A stretch of DNA of 64,000 nt from positions 62,001-126,000 of the forward strand of contig NZ_JAGINM010000014.1 of the NCBI RefSeq assembly GCF_017876095.1, written 5' to 3'. Below the pieces are notes generated by a model that saw only the letters and a program-made list of their open reading frames with translations, was not told the origin of the DNA and searched no databases. Positions 18,455-27,817 of the stretch are shown in pieces (the stretch's first letter is position 1; every line of letters starts with the position of its first letter). Made by a program: the position numbers and the translations under genes. The stretch comes from Azospirillum agricola (GTDB lineage: Bacteria > Pseudomonadota > Alphaproteobacteria > Azospirillales > Azospirillaceae).

Positions 18455-18856
18455 GAGGGCGGCCTCGGTCGCGATGATGTCCCGGAAACCGGGAAAGGCC
18501 GTAGATTGCCCCGAGCACCCCGTCGCGGTCGAGAGCGCGTTTCATCTGAATTGCATTTTGGTGATCGGGCCGTGGCGGCGGCGACAACAGGCCGCGCTTT
18601 GTTTTTTATTGAACGTTCAATCAAAAAAAGAGTCGTTGCGGGACGGGTCGCCGCTTCGCAAGAAATGGACAGATCAGCAAATATTCCAGGCAACCGCCTG
18701 CCCTGTTTCACCAGGCCAGCAAGTGAAAACTGGAAAATTCGTCCCGTCTCGGGGTTTTGCCTGACTGCTCAAAAAGGTCATTTGGCTGATAATCCGGGGA
18801 AGATGTTGCGTTTGTGCTTCCGTTGCCTGCGCACAATTTTTTCTCGGAGAAATTTG
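18455..18856. promoter_or_regulatory. Divergent control region choV / chemoreceptor
   Basis: This 402-bp non-coding region holds the choVW promoter with a BetI-type palindrome and an AT-rich stretch before the chemoreceptor gene. Frames through it lack protein features. Confidence 0.5.
18602..18628 (-). promoter_or_regulatory. BetI-type operator palindrome
   Basis: The perfect palindrome ATTGAACGTTCAAT (18609-18622) is flanked by T-rich and A-rich runs that extend the symmetry to about 27 bp. This matches the known BetI operator pattern (established knowledge of BetI sites). It lies upstream of choV, with betI encoded 2 kb away. Confidence 0.7.
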
Positions 18857-20521
18857 ATGAAGGTTTCAACGAAGATATTGATGCCCGTCGTCATACTCTC
18901 CGGGGTGGCGGCGACGCTGGGTGGAATTTCCACGTGGGGTTTCCAGCGCACCGGCGACGCAACGCTGGCGCTGCTGCACACCAACCGGATGGTGCTGACC
19001 GCGTCGGAGCTGCGGTCGGTCAGCCGCGCCTTGCAGCGCGACGCGCTGAACCTGATCGACGAGGATGCGAAGGGGCAGGCGGAGCTGAAGGGCCGCTTCG
19101 CCGGGCGTCTGGAGGAGATGGAGCACGGCATCAAGGCGCTGGCCGGTTTCCTCGCCGACGGCGGGCGTGAACAGGACCGCGCCATCGCCGGCTTGCAGGC
19201 CAAGGTCGCCGGCACCCTGGCGCGCGTCCGCGACCTCGCGCTCGCCGGCAAGCGGGCGGAGGCCGAGGCGCTGTTCCAGTCCGACCTGCGCGCCGAGGAG
19301 CGCGCCGCCTCCCGGCTGACCGACCCGCTGATCGAGGAGGGCGCGCGGGAGATCGACCGGCTGACCGCCGATCTGGAGCGGGTCGAGGGCTTTGTCCGGA
19401 CGCTGGTGTGGACGGTCGGGCTGCTGGGGATCCTGGCCGGCGTGCTGCTGTCGCTGCTGATCGCGCGCCGTGGCATCGTCCGGCCGCTCGGCCGGCTGAC
19501 CGACGCGATGAGCAAGCTGTCGCGCAAGGAGTATGGCGTCGACCTGTCCGACGCGGCGCGCACCGACGAGGTCGGCACCATGGCCGGCGCCGTGGCGGTG
19601 TTCCGCGACGCCATGCGGACCGCCGACCGGCTGGAGGCCGAGCAGGCCCAGGCCCGCCTGGCGCGGGAACGGCGCGCCGCCGAGGTCGAGCGGCTGATCG
19701 CGGGCTTCGAGGCCGGAATCGGCGACATCCTGCACACCGTGACCGCCGCCGCGATCGAGCTGGACGCCACCGCCCGCAGCATGACCGGCATCGCCGAGCG
19801 GACCAACGCCCGCGCCGCGGCCACCGCCCGCGCCGCCGAGGAGGCGTCGGTCAACGTCCAGACCGTCGCGTCCGCCTCCGAGGAACTGAGCGTCTCGATC
19901 ACCGAGATCAGCGGACAGGTCGCCCGCTCCACCGACATCGCCAACCGGGCCGGCGAGGAGGCCGGCCACACCAACGCCCAGGTCCAGGGGCTGGTCGAGC
20001 AGGCCCAGCGCATCGGCGAGATCGTCCGGCTGATCACCGACATAGCCTCGCAGACCAACCTGCTGGCCTTGAACGCGACGATCGAGGCGGCGCGCGCCGG
20101 CGAGGCCGGCAAGGGCTTCGCCGTGGTCGCCAGCGAGGTCAAGAGCCTTGCCAACCAGACCGCCAGGGCCACCGAGGACATCTCCGGCCAGATCGCCTCG
20201 ATGCAGGGCGCCACCGACGGGGCGGCGCGGGCCATCCACGGCATCGGCCGCACCATCGGCACGATCCGCGAGGTCGCCGCCTCCATCGCCGCGGCCGTCG
20301 AGGAGCAGGGGGCGGCGACCGGCGAGATCGCCCGCAACGTCCAGGAGGCGGCGTCCGGCACCCAGGCCGTCACCAGCAACATCGTCAGCGTCAGCGAGGC
20401 CGCCAACCAGACCGGCGCCGCCGCCTCCCAGGTGCTCGGCGCGTCCGGCGAGCTGGCGCGCCAGTCGGATCGGCTGAAGGGCGAGGTCGAGCGCTTCCTG
20501 GTCGGCATCCGCGCCGCCTGA
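18857..20521 (+). CDS. Methyl-accepting chemotaxis protein, membrane receptor
   Basis: This 554-residue transmembrane chemoreceptor has TM1 at about residues 8-28 and a four-helix-bundle type periplasmic sensor at about 30-180. TM2 is at about 182-203, and HAMP at about 204-258. The MA signalling domain has its conserved hairpin tip GEIVRLITDIASQTNLLALNATIEAARAGEAGKGFAVVASEVKSLA (quoted in two parts: tip ASQTNLLALNATIEAARA and flank GEAGKGFAVVASEVKSLA). The C-terminus lacks a CheR-docking pentapeptide. The ligand is unknown; the sensor contains no recognisable CACHE fold. CGGAGA precedes the ATG. A second receptor gene follows, but about 270 bp separate them and each has AT-rich upstream DNA. 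Confidence 0.92.
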   Translation: MKVSTKILMPVVILSGVAATLGGISTWGFQRTGDATLALLHTNRMVLTASELRSVSRALQRDALNLIDEDAKGQAELKGRFAGRLEEMEHGIKALAGFLADGGREQDRAIAGLQAKVAGTLARVRDLALAGKRAEAEALFQSDLRAEERAASRLTDPLIEEGAREIDRLTADLERVEGFVRTLVWTVGLLGILAGVLLSLLIARRGIVRPLGRLTDAMSKLSRKEYGVDLSDAARTDEVGTMAGAVAVFRDAMRTADRLEAEQAQARLARERRAAEVERLIAGFEAGIGDILHTVTAAAIELDATARSMTGIAERTNARAAATARAAEEASVNVQTVASASEELSVSITEISGQVARSTDIANRAGEEAGHTNAQVQGLVEQAQRIGEIVRLITDIASQTNLLALNATIEAARAGEAGKGFAVVASEVKSLANQTARATEDISGQIASMQGATDGAARAIHGIGRTIGTIREVAASIAAAVEEQGAATGEIARNVQEAASGTQAVTSNIVSVSEAANQTGAAASQVLGASGELARQSDRLKGEVERFLVGIRAA

Positions 20522-20795
20522 TCCCCGCTTTTCCCGCCCGCTCCACCAGGGCGTCCCGCGTCTCCACGGTCGTGGGGGAACGGAAGGTTGCAAAAGGATA
20601 AAATTGCCATCAATTATCAGGAAAATTACACTGTATCCTGTGCGGATTCCATGATTGAATGTCCGAGCGTCATACTCCGTTATGCAATGTTCGTTCAACC
20701 GGACGTCTTGCGAATGGCGGCTTGCCCGAAAGGGCTGCGCCTGCTGAGTTCGGCGCAACGTCGGCATCGGGGCTTTTGGAGAGGGTGATCAAGAG

Positions 20796-22160
20796 ATGAG
20801 CGCGGCTGTGTCCAATGGTCAGGTCCGGAGATTCTCGACCTTCTCCATCACCCCCGACGACCTCGCCCTGCTGCGTGGCAACCGCGATTTCGCGGAGCGG
20901 CAACTCCCCGGCCTGCTGGCGGAGTGGCACGGGCTGTTCGCGCAGTGGCCGGAGATCCAGGCGGCGCTGAAGCTGCCGGAGGTCCACGCCGCCCGCGTCG
21001 AGCATTGGACCCGCGCCGCCTCCGGCCGAATCGACGACGGCTTCGAGGAGTCGGCGCGGCGGCTGGCGACCGCCTTCTACCGGAACGGTGTTCCCGGCTA
21101 TGCCGTGGCGCTCTGCCACTACACGGTCAGCGCCGGCATCATCCGCGCGCTGGATCTGGACGGCAGCCGGGAATCGGGGCCGATCGCCGGGCTGCTCGGC
21201 GGCGCCGCGCGCCGGACCCGCGCGGCGATGCGGGACGCGCTGACCAAGGTCACCTGGATGGACCTGGAACTGCTGATGGAGACCTACGCGTCCGCCGAGG
21301 CGGAGAGCCAGCGCGCCACCCTGGCGGAGCTGGCCGGCAATTTCGAGGGCAGCGTCCAGAGCATCGTCGCCGGCACCGTCGCCGCGTCGGACCGGATGCA
21401 GGGCCACGCCCGCCGGATGAGCGAGATCGCGTCGGCCGCCAGCCGGCAATCGACCGAGGTCGCCTCGGAGACGGAGCAGGCCTCGGCCAGCATGCAGACG
21501 GTGGCGAGCGCGTCGGAGCAGCTCGCGACCTCCATCGCCGACATCAGCCGCCACGTCAGCGAGACCTCGCGCATCTCCAACGCGGCGGTCGCCGAGGCGG
21601 AGCGCACCAAGGCCACGGTCAGCGGGCTGGTCGAGGCCGCCCAGCGGATCGGCGAGGTGGTCAGCCTGATCAACAGCATCGCCAGCCAGACCAACCTGCT
21701 GGCGCTGAACGCCACCATCGAGGCGGCCCGCGCCGGGGAGGCGGGGAAGGGCTTCGCCGTCGTCGCCAGCGAGGTGAAGAACCTCGCCAACCAGACGGCG
21801 AAGGCGACGGAGGACATCTCCAGCCAGATCACCGGCATGCAGAACGCCGCCGGCAGCGCCGCCGGGGCGATCCAGGACGTCGGCAAGACGATCACCCAGA
21901 TCAACGAGATCGTCACCGCCGTGGCCGCCACGGTGGAGGAGCAGACCGCCGCCACCCAGGAGATCACCCGCAACGTGCAGGAGGTCGCGGTCGGCGCCCG
22001 CCGCGTCACCGCCTCGATCGGCAGCGTCACCCGTTCCTCGACCGAGACCGGCGACATCGCGCGCGAGGTGCTGGAGGCCGCCGGCACCCTGCACGGGCAG
22101 GCGGACGGGCTGAGCCGGGGCGTCGGCGACTTCCTGGCCCGCATCCGCTCGGTGCGCTAG
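20796..22160 (+). CDS. Soluble chemoreceptor with protoglobin-like sensor lacking the proximal His
   Basis: This 454-residue cytoplasmic chemoreceptor has no membrane segments. Residues about 20-170 resemble the globin-coupled sensor fold of HemAT, including SGRIDDGFEESARRLA. However, the segment that should carry the haem-ligating His of HxRIGLxP reads AFYRNGVPGY, placing Phe94 at the ligand position. The MA domain follows, with GEVVSLINSIASQTNLLALN and GEAGKGFAVVASEVKNLA. HemAT proteins sense oxygen through haem; this one may bind no haem, bind it differently (His108 is close by), or sense something else. The start is an ATG 5 bases after an AAGAG segment. Confidence 0.8.
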   Translation: MSAAVSNGQVRRFSTFSITPDDLALLRGNRDFAERQLPGLLAEWHGLFAQWPEIQAALKLPEVHAARVEHWTRAASGRIDDGFEESARRLATAFYRNGVPGYAVALCHYTVSAGIIRALDLDGSRESGPIAGLLGGAARRTRAAMRDALTKVTWMDLELLMETYASAEAESQRATLAELAGNFEGSVQSIVAGTVAASDRMQGHARRMSEIASAASRQSTEVASETEQASASMQTVASASEQLATSIADISRHVSETSRISNAAVAEAERTKATVSGLVEAAQRIGEVVSLINSIASQTNLLALNATIEAARAGEAGKGFAVVASEVKNLANQTAKATEDISSQITGMQNAAGSAAGAIQDVGKTITQINEIVTAVAATVEEQTAATQEITRNVQEVAVGARRVTASIGSVTRSSTETGDIAREVLEAAGTLHGQADGLSRGVGDFLARIRSVR

Positions 22161-22288
22161 CCTTCCGGGACCGGTTCCGGTCCGCGCATGGCAGCCGCCA
22201 CGTCCGCCGGCACCCGCGCGGCTGGACGGGAACGCCCCCGGCCGGCACCATGGCGGCCTTCGATGGGCTGGGGCGTCTGGGGTTTGGA

Positions 22289-23335
22289 ATGGGGTGGAAG
22301 AGAGCCGCCGGGCAATGGGCGGGGCTGTTCGCGCTGTCGGCCGGGCTGACGCTGGGGCTGGACGCCGCCGCCCTGCCCGCCGCCTGGCTGATCGGTCCGA
22401 TGGTCGCGGCCATCGCGCTGGGGGTCGGCGGCGCGGCGATCCGGGTGCCGGGCAGCGGCTTCATCGGGGCGCAGGCGGTCATCGGCTGCCTCGTCGCCCA
22501 CGCCGTCACGTCGGACATCCTGCTGTCCATCGTCCAGAACTGGCCGCTGATGCTGGCGACGGTCGGCGTCACCGTGCTGGTCAGCGGCGTCGTCGGCTGG
22601 CTGTTCGTGCGCTATGGCAGCCTGCCCGGCACCACCGCCGCCTGGGGCACCTCGCCGGGAGCCGCCGCGGCGATGGTCGCCATGGCCGGGGAGTACGGCG
22701 CCGACGCGCGGCTGGTCGCGGTGATGCAGTATCTGCGCGTCGTGCTGGTGGTGCTCAGCGCGTCCATCGTCTCGCACATCCTGATGGACGGGACGGCTCC
22801 GGCGGCGAACGCGCCGGTCGCGCGGGTGGAGGCGCTCGACCCGCTGGGGTTCGTCGCGACCCTGGCGGTGGCCGGGATCGGCGGCTGGGCCGGCACGCGC
22901 TTCCGCGTGCCCTCGGGGGCGCTGCTGGTGCCGATGGTCGCCGGGGCGCTGCTCCAGGCCGGCGGCGGCGTCACGCTGCAACTGCCGCACCCGCTGCTGA
23001 CCGTCACCTACGCGGTGCTGGGCTGGAGCATCGGCCTGCGCTTCACCCGCGAGGTGCTGGGGCACGCCTTTCGCGCCATCCCGCAGATGCTGCTGTCGAC
23101 CGGGCTGATGATCGCGCTGTGCGGGGTGTCGGCCTGGATCCTGGTGACGCTGCTGCCGACCGATCCGCTGACCGCCTATCTGGCGACCAGCCCCGGCGGG
23201 CTGGATTCGGTGGTGGTCATCGCGCTCGGCGCCAACGTCAACCTGCCGCTGGTGCTGGCGTTGCAGACCCTGCGGCTGTTCGTCGTCGTCCTGTCCGGAC
23301 CGCCGCTGGCCCGGCTGATCACCCGCTACGCCTGA
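22289..23335 (+). CDS. AbrB-family (AmoA-like) membrane protein
   Basis: This is a 348-residue integral membrane protein of the duplicated AbrB family, whose members are loosely named ammonia monooxygenase-like or putative transporters. It shows about ten hydrophobic segments and two family repeats: LPAAWLIGPMVAAIALGV in the first half and VPSGALLVPMVAGALLQAGG in the second. A central GTSPGAAAAMVAMAGEYGAD is mirrored by ATSPGGLDSVVVIALGAN. The physiological substrate is not known; membership does not imply ammonia oxidation. I favour ATG 22289 because family proteins start just before the first membrane helix; an in-frame ATG at 22250 is the alternative. Confidence 0.8.
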   Translation: MGWKRAAGQWAGLFALSAGLTLGLDAAALPAAWLIGPMVAAIALGVGGAAIRVPGSGFIGAQAVIGCLVAHAVTSDILLSIVQNWPLMLATVGVTVLVSGVVGWLFVRYGSLPGTTAAWGTSPGAAAAMVAMAGEYGADARLVAVMQYLRVVLVVLSASIVSHILMDGTAPAANAPVARVEALDPLGFVATLAVAGIGGWAGTRFRVPSGALLVPMVAGALLQAGGGVTLQLPHPLLTVTYAVLGWSIGLRFTREVLGHAFRAIPQMLLSTGLMIALCGVSAWILVTLLPTDPLTAYLATSPGGLDSVVVIALGANVNLPLVLALQTLRLFVVVLSGPPLARLITRYA

Positions 23336-23359
23336 CCCGGCCCGCCGGCCGGGTTGGTC

Positions 23360-26170
23360 TCACCCGCGCCCGGCGGCCAGCTCCGCCTCGATGATGGCGC
23401 CCAGATCCTCGATGCGGTAGGGCTTGGGCAGGACGCGGAACGTTTCCATCCCGGTCAGGTCCTCGTTGTAGCCGGTGGTCAGCAGCACCGGCAGGCCGGG
23501 GCGCAGGCGGCGGATCTCGCGCGCCAGATCGACACCGCTGACCGTTCCCGGCATGACCACGTCGGAGAACAGCAGATCGGCCGGCTCGCCGCCGCGCAGG
23601 CGGACCAGCGCCTCGTGGCCGCTGCCCGCATGGGCGACCGTGTAGCCCATCTCCTCCAGCGCCGCCCTCACCACCGGGGCGACCAGCGGGTCGTCCTCCA
23701 CCATCAGGATGCGCAGGCCGCGTCCGGGCGGGGCGGCTCCGTCCCCGGCCATCGGTTCGCCGGTCGCGCCGCCGGCCTTGTTGCCGGTGGCACGCGGCAG
23801 CAGCAGGGTCACGGTGGTGCCCTGGCCGGGGGCGCTGTCGACCATAACCGTGCCGCCCGACTGGCGGGCGAAGCCGTAGACCTGGGACAGGCCGAGCCCG
23901 GTGCCCTTGCCGACCGGCTTGGTGGTGAAGAAGGGCTCGAAGGCGTGCGCCGCCACCTCCGGCGCCATGCCGGTTCCGGTGTCGGTGACGCGGATGCGCA
24001 GGAAATCGCCGGCCAGCCCGTCCGGTCCCGGCCCGCCGGTGGCGGCTCCGCCCAGCGTGACGTTGCAGGCGGCGATGACGAGGTGTCCGCCGCCCGGCAT
24101 GGCGTCGCGCGCGTTGACGGCGAGGTTCAGCACCGCCAGCTCGAACTGCGTCGGATCGGCCTCCACCGCCCACAGCCCGGCGGCGAGATCCATCGAGGAC
24201 TGGATGTCGGCGCGCAGCGCGCGCTCCAGCAGGCCGGTCATGCCGAGCAGCCGGTCGCGCAGGTCGAAGGGCTCCGGGTGCAGGCTCTGCTTGCGGGCGA
24301 AGGCCATCAGCTGCTGGACCAGCCGTGCCCCACGGTCCACCGCCTGCCGCCCGGCGTCGATCAGCGGCGCCACCCCCGGCCGCTCCCCGGCGCGCCGGCC
24401 GATCAGTTGCAGGCAGCCCGACATGGCCTGGAGCAGGTTGTTGAAATCATGGGCGATGCCGCCGGTGAGCTGGCCGATCGCCTCCATCTTCTGGCTCTGG
24501 CGGAGCTGCTCGCGGGCGCGTTCCAGCTCGGCGTCGCGCTCCTTCCCGGCGGTGATGTCGCGGGCGACGCCGTAGACAAAGTCGTTGTCGAGCACCGCCG
24601 CCCAGGACAGCCAGCGGTAGGTGCCGTCGCGGCAGCGCAGGCGGTTCTCATAGTTCAGCGTCGGCGTCCCGGCCGCCAGCCCGGCGACCGTCCGCCGGCT
24701 GCGCTCGTGATCGTCGGGGTGCTCCATCCAGGTGGCGGTCCGCCCGACGATCTCCGAATCCGACCAGCCCAGCGTCCGGCTCCAGGCCGGGTTGACGCTC
24801 AGAAGCACGCCGTCCAGGTCGGCGATGCACAGCAGATCCTGCGACACCGCCCAGATGCGGTCGCGCTCGCGCGTGCGTTCGGCGACGCGGGCCTCCAGCT
24901 CGGCGTTCAGCGCGCGCAGCGCGGTCTCGGCCCGCTTGCGTTCGGTCACGTCGTGCAGCGTGCCGACCAGCCGCACCGGGCGGCCGTCGCCGTCGCGCAG
25001 GAAATCGGCGTGGCGGGACAGCCAGCGCTCCTCGCCGGTGTCGGCGCGGCGGATGCGATACTCCACCGCCGTCACCGCGCTGCCCGCCGCCCGGCTGCCG
25101 TCGTTGGAGGACAGCGCCCGGTCCTCCGTCACCAGCATGCCCTCGAACAGGGCGGCCGGGGCGCTTTCCATCGGCTCCAGCCCCCACAGGCGGAAGAACA
25201 TGTCCGAGCCGGTCACGGTGGAGCCGGCGATGTCGACCTCGAAGGTGCCGACCCGGCCGGCCTCCTGCGCCCGGCGCAGGCGGTTCTCGCTGGCGCGCAG
25301 CGCCTCCTCGATCGCCTTGCGCTCGGTGATGTCCACCGTCACGCCGGATATGCGCGGTGGCGCGCCCTCGGAGCCCGACAGGCGGCGCCCATGGCTGGAC
25401 ACCCAGCGCATCCCGCCATCCGAGAGCAGACGGTATTCGATGGTGAAGCGGCGGCCGTCCCGCATCGCCGCGTCCAGGCAGCGCCGGACGCCGTCACGGT
25501 CCTCCGGCAGGATGCCGTCGACGAAGTTGGACAGCGGCGCCCCGGCCGCCGCCGCCGCCGGATCGACCGAGAAGAGCCGCGCGTAGGCGGCGTCGGTGTG
25601 GACCAGGCCACTGCCGACGTCCCAGTCCCACACGCCGACCGCCGCCGCCGCGTCCAGCGCGTGGCGCAGCCGTTCCTCGCTGCGTTCGGTGGCGCGCATG
25701 GCGTGGATGCGCGCGGTGGTCTCGATGACGGTGCAGAGCACACCGGCGACCCGCCCGCTCTCGTCGGGAACCGGGCTGTAGAACAGGTCGCACCACACCT
25801 CCTCCGGCGCGCCGTTGCGCTCCAGCAGGAAGAGATGGTCGGTGTGGGCCTGCACCTCGCCGCGGAAGCCCTTCTCCAGGATGGCGCGGTTCCAGTCCCA
25901 GATCTCCGGCCAGACGCCGGGGACGGTGCCGCCCAGCGCCTGGGGGTGCTTGCCGCCGGCGATCCGCGCGTAGCCGTCGTTGTAGACCATGCGGTGGTCC
26001 GGCCCCCACATCAGCACCATCGGGACCGGGGAGTGCACCACCAGATCGACGACCGTGCGCAGGCTCCGCGGCCAGTCCGTGATGGGGCCGAGGCTGGTCG
26101 CCGACCAGTCGAAGGCCGCGACCAGCGCGCCGGTCGGGCTGTCGCGCAGCGACAGGAGATGCCGGTCCAT
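23360..26170 (-). CDS. Hybrid sensor histidine kinase with four PAS domains and receiver
   Basis: This 936-residue soluble kinase has no membrane segments. Four PAS/PAC modules occupy roughly residues 1-510 (for example VWCDLFYSPVPDESGRVAGV, GVWDWDVGSGLVHTDAAYAR, GTFEVDIAG, LLCIADLDGVLLSVNPAW). Then come HisKA with phosphoacceptor His574 in GGIAHDFNNLL and the ATPase N-box LNLAVNARDAM. The G-boxes are DTGTGMAPE and GKGTGLGLSQVYGF. A C-terminal receiver has phospho-Asp about 870 in LLFSDVVMPG. The FixL-like GGIAHDFNNLL family often feeds back through its own receiver. ATG 26170 fits the first PAS better than a start at 26269. The stimulus and output are unknown; no response regulator gene is adjacent. 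Confidence 0.88.
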   Translation of the reverse strand: MDRHLLSLRDSPTGALVAAFDWSATSLGPITDWPRSLRTVVDLVVHSPVPMVLMWGPDHRMVYNDGYARIAGGKHPQALGGTVPGVWPEIWDWNRAILEKGFRGEVQAHTDHLFLLERNGAPEEVWCDLFYSPVPDESGRVAGVLCTVIETTARIHAMRATERSEERLRHALDAAAAVGVWDWDVGSGLVHTDAAYARLFSVDPAAAAAGAPLSNFVDGILPEDRDGVRRCLDAAMRDGRRFTIEYRLLSDGGMRWVSSHGRRLSGSEGAPPRISGVTVDITERKAIEEALRASENRLRRAQEAGRVGTFEVDIAGSTVTGSDMFFRLWGLEPMESAPAALFEGMLVTEDRALSSNDGSRAAGSAVTAVEYRIRRADTGEERWLSRHADFLRDGDGRPVRLVGTLHDVTERKRAETALRALNAELEARVAERTRERDRIWAVSQDLLCIADLDGVLLSVNPAWSRTLGWSDSEIVGRTATWMEHPDDHERSRRTVAGLAAGTPTLNYENRLRCRDGTYRWLSWAAVLDNDFVYGVARDITAGKERDAELERAREQLRQSQKMEAIGQLTGGIAHDFNNLLQAMSGCLQLIGRRAGERPGVAPLIDAGRQAVDRGARLVQQLMAFARKQSLHPEPFDLRDRLLGMTGLLERALRADIQSSMDLAAGLWAVEADPTQFELAVLNLAVNARDAMPGGGHLVIAACNVTLGGAATGGPGPDGLAGDFLRIRVTDTGTGMAPEVAAHAFEPFFTTKPVGKGTGLGLSQVYGFARQSGGTVMVDSAPGQGTTVTLLLPRATGNKAGGATGEPMAGDGAAPPGRGLRILMVEDDPLVAPVVRAALEEMGYTVAHAGSGHEALVRLRGGEPADLLFSDVVMPGTVSGVDLAREIRRLRPGLPVLLTTGYNEDLTGMETFRVLPKPYRIEDLGAIIEAELAAGRG

Positions 26171-26367
26171 GGCGTCGTGATGGTCTGGCGGGCGGTCCAG
26201 GGCGTGGTCTCCTCGGTCCAAGGTCCCACTGTCATAGCGAAACCGGCCGGGTCGCGGCAATCCAATCAAGAGCGGATAGACCGTCCGGGAAAAGCGACAA
26301 GCGCGGCGGCGCCCGCTATTCTTGGCTTTCCCTGCAAGGTTATTCCCCGATCTGGAGTTCCCCGGCG

Positions 26368-27516
26368 ATGACCGACCACCCCCACCGTCCGGAGACCGTC
26401 GCCGCCGGCGCGCTCGGCTACGAGGACGCGGACAGCGGCGCCATCATCCCGCCGATCCACCCCTCCACCACCTACATCCGCGACCCCGACAACGCCTACG
26501 GCCGGGGCCGGGTCTACGCCCGCGCCGACAACCCGACCTTCGACACGCCGGCCCGCACGCTGAGCGCGCTGGAGAACGGCGCCGACACGCTGCTGTTCGC
26601 CTCGGGCATGGCGGCGGCGACGGCGGTCTTCCAGGCGCTCGACCCCGGCGACCATGTGCTGGTGCCGGACGTCATGTACTGGGCGTTGCGCAACTGGCTG
26701 CACGGATCCGCCACCCGCTGGGGCCTGCGGGTCGAGGGCGTCGACACCAGCGACAGCGACGCGGTGCGCGCCGCGCTCCGCCCCGGCGAGACCAGGCTGG
26801 TCTGGGTGGAGACGCCGGCCAACCCGCTGTGGACAGTCACCGACATCGCCGCCGTCGCCGGGCTGGCGCACGAGGCCGGCGCCCGGCTGGCGGTGGACAG
26901 CACGGTGGCGACGCCGGTTCACACCCGCCCGCTCGACCTCGGCGCCGACCTCGTCATGCATTCGGCGACCAAGTACCTGAACGGCCATTCCGACGTGATC
27001 GCCGGCACCCTGACCACCGCCCGCAAGGACGAGCATTGGGCGCGCATCAAGGCGGTGCAGGGCCAGCAGGGCGGCATCCTCGGCAGCTTCGAGGCGTGGC
27101 TGCTCCAGCGTGGCCTGCGCACTCTGTTCGCCCGCGTCCGCTGGCAGAGCGCGGCGGCGCAGGGCTTGGCCGAAAAGCTACAGGCGCACCCGGTGGTGTC
27201 CGACGTGCTCTACCCCGGCCTGCCCGGCTTCCCCGGCCACGGCATCGCCGCGCGCCAAATGACCGGCGGCTACGGCGGCATGCTGTCGATCCGCGTCAAG
27301 GCCGGCACCCAGGCGGCGATATCCACAGCCGCCAACGTCGGCATCTGGCGCCGCGCCACGTCGCTGGGCGGGGTGGAGAGCCTGATCGAGCACCGGTCGA
27401 GCATCGAGGGGCCGAACTCCCCGGTGCCGGGCGACCTGCTGCGCCTGTCGGTCGGTCTGGAGTCGCCCGACGACCTGTTCGCGGATCTCGACCAGGCGCT
27501 GCGTCGCGCCGGTTGA
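26368..27516 (+). CDS. Cystathionine beta-lyase / Cys-Met metabolism PLP enzyme
   Basis: This 382-residue cytoplasmic enzyme of the Cys/Met metabolism PLP family carries Lys202 in HSATKYLNGHSD as the Schiff-base residue, the VYARADNPTFDTPARTL substrate/PLP loop, and FASGMAAATAVFQAL. The family cleaves or forms C-S bonds; the YARADNPT form and length resemble proteobacterial MetC, which converts cystathionine to homocysteine, pyruvate and ammonia. Gamma-synthase or lyase activity cannot be ruled out. It is divergent from the hybrid kinase with about 200 bp between them and stands alone downstream, followed by repeat DNA. Confidence 0.85.
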   Translation: MTDHPHRPETVAAGALGYEDADSGAIIPPIHPSTTYIRDPDNAYGRGRVYARADNPTFDTPARTLSALENGADTLLFASGMAAATAVFQALDPGDHVLVPDVMYWALRNWLHGSATRWGLRVEGVDTSDSDAVRAALRPGETRLVWVETPANPLWTVTDIAAVAGLAHEAGARLAVDSTVATPVHTRPLDLGADLVMHSATKYLNGHSDVIAGTLTTARKDEHWARIKAVQGQQGGILGSFEAWLLQRGLRTLFARVRWQSAAAQGLAEKLQAHPVVSDVLYPGLPGFPGHGIAARQMTGGYGGMLSIRVKAGTQAAISTAANVGIWRRATSLGGVESLIEHRSSIEGPNSPVPGDLLRLSVGLESPDDLFADLDQALRRAG

Positions 27517-27528
27517 CGTGCTTCTTGA

Positions 27529-27630
27529 CGCGGATGAACACGGATTCCGGCTGCGACGGCTCACGGATGAACGGGATCGGGACGCAACGAAATCCGTGTT
27601 CGTCCTTGGATATCCGCGTTCATCCGTGTC
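27529..27630. repeat. Dispersed repeat with inverted GCGGATGAACACGGAT units
   Basis: GCGGATGAACACGGATTC (27530-27547) is echoed by CACGGATGAACGGGAT nearby. It is mirrored by AATCCGTGTTCGTC (27591-27604) and ATCCGCGTTCATCCGTGTC (27612-27630). Such tandem/inverted GGATGAACACGGAT units are typical extragenic repeats in GC-rich bacteria. The 27517-27817 gap has no gene; besides this repeat, only a short hairpin at 27663-27682 is visible. Confidence 0.6.
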
Positions 27631-27817
27631 TCGAGACGGCGCCCCTTGTGACCGCCACCGATCAACCGGCACGCGCCGGTTGCCTGCCTCGCGCCAGACG
27701 CGGTTGACGGGCTTGCCGTGCTTTCGGAGGATGGCGGCGAACGCGGATCCCGAATCCGCCCGCCGCCACGCAAGGACGCGTGGGTGAACGGCTGACCCAA
27801 CGGCGAGGACCCAATCC

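Noticed and set aside
18451..18711. A short minus-strand frame spanning the choV upstream region
   Set aside because: It runs through the BetI palindrome and promoter region and has no conserved features.
22289..23335. Ammonia monooxygenase, as AbrB-family proteins are sometimes named
   Set aside because: The sequence is the duplicated AbrB membrane family, not the copper enzyme AmoA; the label is a historical annotation artefact.
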